This document shows, piece by piece, positions 6,701-12,500 of a stretch of DNA of 12,500 nucleotides (positions within the stretch are counted from its first letter, which is position 1; every line of letters begins with the position of its first letter). A model generated the notes under the pieces. That model saw nothing but the letters and a program-made list of their open reading frames with translations. It was not told the origin of the DNA and did no database searches. Source of the stretch: Methanobacterium sp. GTDB taxonomy: Archaea > Methanobacteriota > Methanobacteria > Methanobacteriales > Methanobacteriaceae. The stretch is from positions 1 to 12,500 of the forward strand of contig JAHKLQ010000125.1 of the NCBI GenBank assembly GCA_020854975.1. Direction: 5' to 3'. The position numbers were made by a program, and so were the translations under genes.

Positions 6701-7726
6701 TCAGTCAAATCCTCCATCATCCCCTCCATCATAATCAAAAGAATCACAAATATCATCCAAAGAATCTAGGTCAAAATCATCAAAGACATCCAAAATATCT
6801 ATTTCAAAAAGGTCCATATCCCCATCACCAATGTTAAAGAAATCATCATCAATTAAATCATCATCAAAAAGATTTACATTCATTCCATGTCTATATTTTG
6901 CATAAGCGTTCATTCCAATTAAAAATGTGAGGGGATATAACACGTAAGGATAGAATTTGGAAGTCTTTGTTTTTACACCATTTAACTTGTTTTTTAAAGA
7001 AAACAGCTGATCCATTGTATAGGGGAAGATGAATATGTGTGTACCTAATACAGACATTAAAGCTTTGGCATGTTCCGGATTTTTGTCTGCCAATTCTAAT
7101 AAGTTATATGCATCTTCAAAAACACTGTCAAGTTTCTTTTTTAATTTTAAGCCATCTTCAGTTAATTCATATTTATCCCGGGATATAATACCCTTCTTTT
7201 TCGCCTTTACAAAGTATTCTTTTTCCATTAAAAGAGTCATTACATAATTATTTTTATACTTTGAGAATGATGTTCCAGTTAAACTAGAATTGAATGGTTT
7301 TACCACCATTCTAAAGTATGATTTTACTTCTAATTCTGGGTATTTAGTTAAAGGAGTAACAAATATCTCTTCGTGTGGTTTTAAATCTGTACTGAAATTT
7401 TCTCCCTTTGCCACCCTATGAACCATTTTTTTGAACAACAAAACTTTTTCTTCAGTAGAGTCAATTTTAATAATTTTACGAACCACAAGATCCTTCATGG
7501 TCAATTTTAACATTTCTTTCCCATCAGTACCAGGATATAATATTGCTAATGATTCGGCAGGTGTCAATCCCAATGATCTCATTTTGTTGGATGATTTTTT
7601 TTCCAGACGTGGATGAGCATCATCCCTACGCATTCCACATTCCATACAAAATACAGCATTGGAAGGATTTTTTGCACCACATTCACTGCAAAAATAGTTT
7701 TCAGCCCTGATTCTTTCCTGTGACAT
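6701..7726 (-). CDS. Zinc-ribbon protein with poly-aspartate C-terminal tail, unknown function
   Basis: Unrecognised 341-residue protein. An N-terminal zinc ribbon has C13-x2-C16 and C27-x2-C30 (FCSECG, FCMECG). A linker leads to a globular alpha/beta region from about residue 50. Its start, LTPAESLAILYPGTDGKEMLKLTMKDLVVRKII, looks like a winged-helix-type segment, and a second helical part (160-225) includes KKGIISRDKYELTEDGLKLKKKL, also helix-turn-wing-like. A short hydrophobic segment FYPYVLYPLTFLIGMNAYA (258-276) could be a membrane helix. Residues 288-341 contain 23 Asp and 1 Glu in 54 positions, ending GGDDGGFD. The start is supported by GAGGAGA (7738-7732), 5 bases from the ATG. A possible TATA (TTTTTATAG) lies at 7784-7776. 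It may be a nucleic-acid- or protein-binding membrane-associated factor, but this is a guess. Confidence 0.75.
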   Translation of the reverse strand: MSQERIRAENYFCSECGAKNPSNAVFCMECGMRRDDAHPRLEKKSSNKMRSLGLTPAESLAILYPGTDGKEMLKLTMKDLVVRKIIKIDSTEEKVLLFKKMVHRVAKGENFSTDLKPHEEIFVTPLTKYPELEVKSYFRMVVKPFNSSLTGTSFSKYKNNYVMTLLMEKEYFVKAKKKGIISRDKYELTEDGLKLKKKLDSVFEDAYNLLELADKNPEHAKALMSVLGTHIFIFPYTMDQLFSLKNKLNGVKTKTSKFYPYVLYPLTFLIGMNAYAKYRHGMNVNLFDDDLIDDDFFNIGDGDMDLFEIDILDVFDDFDLDSLDDICDSFDYDGGDDGGFD

Positions 7727-7974
7727 TTGATTCTCCTCGAAATTACGTTGTCCACATTTAAAATTGTGAGATGCCCTATAAAAATATTTACTTAAAGTTC
7801 AAAAACTAACACCTAACGCATTCTAATTTCTTGGATTAATAATCGTTTTTTTAAAAGTCTTTTAAACCCCAGAATAAGTTGTAAACAAATGTGATTTTGT
7901 TAATGATTAGGTTAGATAAATTAACTGAAATTTTATGTAAAACTAATAAAATAGTGTTTTAATTAAATTCATCT

Positions 7975-8007
7975 AAAAAAAATAGAAAAGATAGGGATGT
8001 AAATCCC

Positions 8008-8008
<1 letters not shown>
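7975..8008 (-). terminator. Hairpin plus T-tract terminator of the frh operon
   Basis: On the minus strand the frhB stop codon runs into a hairpin, AGGGAT (8008-8003) and ATCCCT (7998-7993) with a four-base loop. Ten bases later comes a run of eight T (7982-7975). Archaeal polymerase needs only the T-tract, and the hairpin may stabilise the 3' end. The remaining spacer to 7727 is AT-rich with no visible gene. Confidence 0.6.
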
Positions 8009-11398
<3,390 letters not shown>

Positions 11399-11782
11399 AT
11401 GTATCACCTCTTAATTTTTATAAGAACATCAATATCTCTAACTTTAAAATAATATTATAAGCTTTTCTTTAAAAATAAAAGTGAAAATTATATATAGCAG
11501 TATAAACTAATCTATGATTTCTAATAAAAATCGAGAATTGGGACAAAATTAGCATAATTTCTTTTTATTGGTAAAACTACTGGATTTAAAGATAATTAAA
11601 GAAATATATGACTTAAATCTCAAAAATCTTAATATAGGATTAAATTCTTAATATATTATGTGATAAAAAATATATATAATGATATTTTTAATAAGGATAT
11701 TTTTAGACAGAGAATAAAATAGAAATAATTGAAATTCATATATTAAAACCAATGAAGATTAAATCCATAAAGAGGTGATCTG
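11399..11782. promoter_or_regulatory. Divergent promoter region between frhA and the PepSY-like gene
   Basis: A very AT-rich spacer without a gene. For frhA (minus) the best boxes are CTTATAATA near 11461-11453 (leader about 30 bases) and TATATATAAT near 11497-11488 (leader about 65). For the plus gene AAATATATATAATG at 11668-11681 would give a leader of about 80 bases, and a second candidate CATATATTAAA is near 11735-11745. The ribosome site of the plus gene is GAGGTGAT at 11772-11779; that of frhA, read on the other strand, has the same GAGGTGAT core. I see no clear operator palindrome. Confidence 0.4.
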
Positions 11783-12235
11783 ATGATAGACTCCAAGATC
11801 CTAGCATCCGTGGTTATAGTGCTAGTCATAGGTGTTGCTGCTGCGGGTTACCAGATGTCCACCCAGACCACAGGATTGTGGCAACCAGTGACATCAGACA
11901 GCTCAGATACAGTCCAAGGAGATACGGATAGTGCTAGTGATTCAGGAAGCCAACAAAGTTCTGCATCCAGTGTTTCAACATCTTCTTCTAGTAAGTCAGC
12001 TAGTGGAAGTGGGAGTGATAATGTGAAAATATCATCATCTGAAGCTAAGGCAATTGCCCAAAAATCGATTCTTCAAGAAGGAGCAACTGCAGGGACTCCT
12101 AAACTGATTACTTCCAACGGTGAACAGATCTATGTGGTTCCAGTAATGCTAAATGGTGAGCAGGTGGGGGAAATTTACATAGATCCTCAGACTGGTGAGA
12201 ACTTAGGAGGAGCAGGTGGCGTTTCTTATGGTTGA
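11783..12235 (+). CDS. Exported/anchored Ser-rich protein with PepSY-like C-terminal domain
   Basis: A 150-residue protein. Residues 5-23 form an N-terminal hydrophobic helix ([19 protein letters not shown]) acting as signal or anchor. Residues about 35-80 are a low-complexity Ser/Asp/Gly linker. Residues 83-145 look like a PepSY-type domain: [13 protein letters not shown] (helix), then the strands [43 protein letters not shown], with the DPQTGE turn common in that family. PepSY domains are thought to bind or inhibit proteases or act as accessory binding modules. The target here is unknown. The globular domain should lie outside the cell membrane. The ATG follows GAGGTGATC closely. The last 8 bases overlap the next gene, so co-translation is likely. 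Confidence 0.75.
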   Translation: MIDSKILASVVIVLVIGVAAAGYQMSTQTTGLWQPVTSDSSDTVQGDTDSASDSGSQQSSASSVSTSSSSKSASGSGSDNVKISSSEAKAIAQKSILQEGATAGTPKLITSNGEQIYVVPVMLNGEQVGEIYIDPQTGENLGGAGGVSYG

Positions 12236-12500
12236 AATGGTGGAAACTGAAGTAGAATGCTGTAAAATCATATCTGAAGACGTGGAAAATGCAGTTGTCA
12301 TTGAAGGATCTCCTGAATTAGGCCTTATCGGCAATATAGTTGGATGGCTCCTGGTAGAAGAACTGAAAATGAAGGAAATTGGACACATAGAATCCAAATA
12401 TTTCCCACCACTGGCAGTTCTTTACAAGGGAGTTGCCATACGTCCTTTCCGTATTTACAGTTCCGATGACCTGGTTTTGTTCCTTTCAGATTTCGTGGTT
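12228..12500 (+). CDS. PAC2 family (proteasome assembly chaperone-like) protein, 3' end cut by window
   Basis: Only the first 91 codons are present. The translation [20 protein letters not shown] is followed by [41 protein letters not shown] and [20 protein letters not shown]. The pattern (E/G)[19 protein letters not shown]...YFPPL is characteristic of the PAC2/DUF75 family of archaeal ATP-grasp-like homologues of eukaryotic proteasome assembly chaperone 2. The archaeal function is not established; assembly or quality-control roles have been proposed from homology. The ATG overlaps the upstream stop (ATGGTTGA). AGGTGG at 12214-12219 gives 8-base spacing, supporting this start over the in-frame ATG at 12237. 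Confidence 0.85.
   Translation, partial: MVEMVETEVECCKIISEDVENAVVIEGSPELGLIGNIVGWLLVEELKMKEIGHIESKYFPPLAVLYKGVAIRPFRIYSSDDLVLFLSDFVV

Overview
The window looks like a chromosomal segment of a hydrogenotrophic methanogen of the order Methanobacteriales, most likely a mesophilic Methanobacterium. The reasons are a complete F420-reducing hydrogenase operon (frhADGB), an archaeal initiator tRNA with its own TATA box, an archaeal type II methionine aminopeptidase, an archaeal type A RNase P RNA, strong GGTGA/GAGG ribosome sites next to some nearly leaderless genes, and AT-rich spacers with T-tract terminators. I see no insertion sequence, phage gene or CRISPR array.

Layout. Bases 1-561 hold no intact gene. 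They contain the apparent relic of a small membrane protein with a perfect 27-bp tandem duplication. A six-helix DUF308 protein follows (562-1041, +), ending in a T-rich terminator. Bases 1201-1531 (-) hold the RNase P RNA gene. It is easily missed because a 96-codon open frame runs antisense to it. Next come a class I SAM methyltransferase (1738-2409, -) and, divergent from it, a CPA2-type cation/proton antiporter (2578-3720, +) that lacks the usual ion-binding acidic pair. Initiator tRNA-Met is at 3784-3858 (-). A tight three-gene unit (5350 to 4013, -) encodes two membrane-anchored coiled-coil proteins and a DUF1622 membrane protein. A spacer with two inverted repeats precedes map (5721-6647, +). 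Convergent to map is an unrecognised zinc-ribbon protein with a poly-aspartate tail (6701-7726, -).

The main block is frhA-frhD-frhG-frhB (11398 to 8008, -). It encodes the NiFe large subunit, its C-terminal processing protease, the iron-sulfur small subunit and the FAD/F420 subunit. Together they oxidise H2 and reduce coenzyme F420, which supplies reduced F420 for methanogenesis. FrhD trims the 19-residue tail of FrhA after NiFe insertion. The operon ends in a hairpin plus T-tract.

Divergent from frh, a secreted or anchored Ser-rich PepSY-like protein (11783-12235, +) overlaps by 8 bases a PAC2-family (proteasome-assembly-chaperone-like) gene that runs off the window end. Most of the window is conventional. 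The least explained parts are the coiled-coil/DUF1622 unit, the zinc-ribbon/poly-Asp protein, the antiporter active-site change, and the 5' decayed region.
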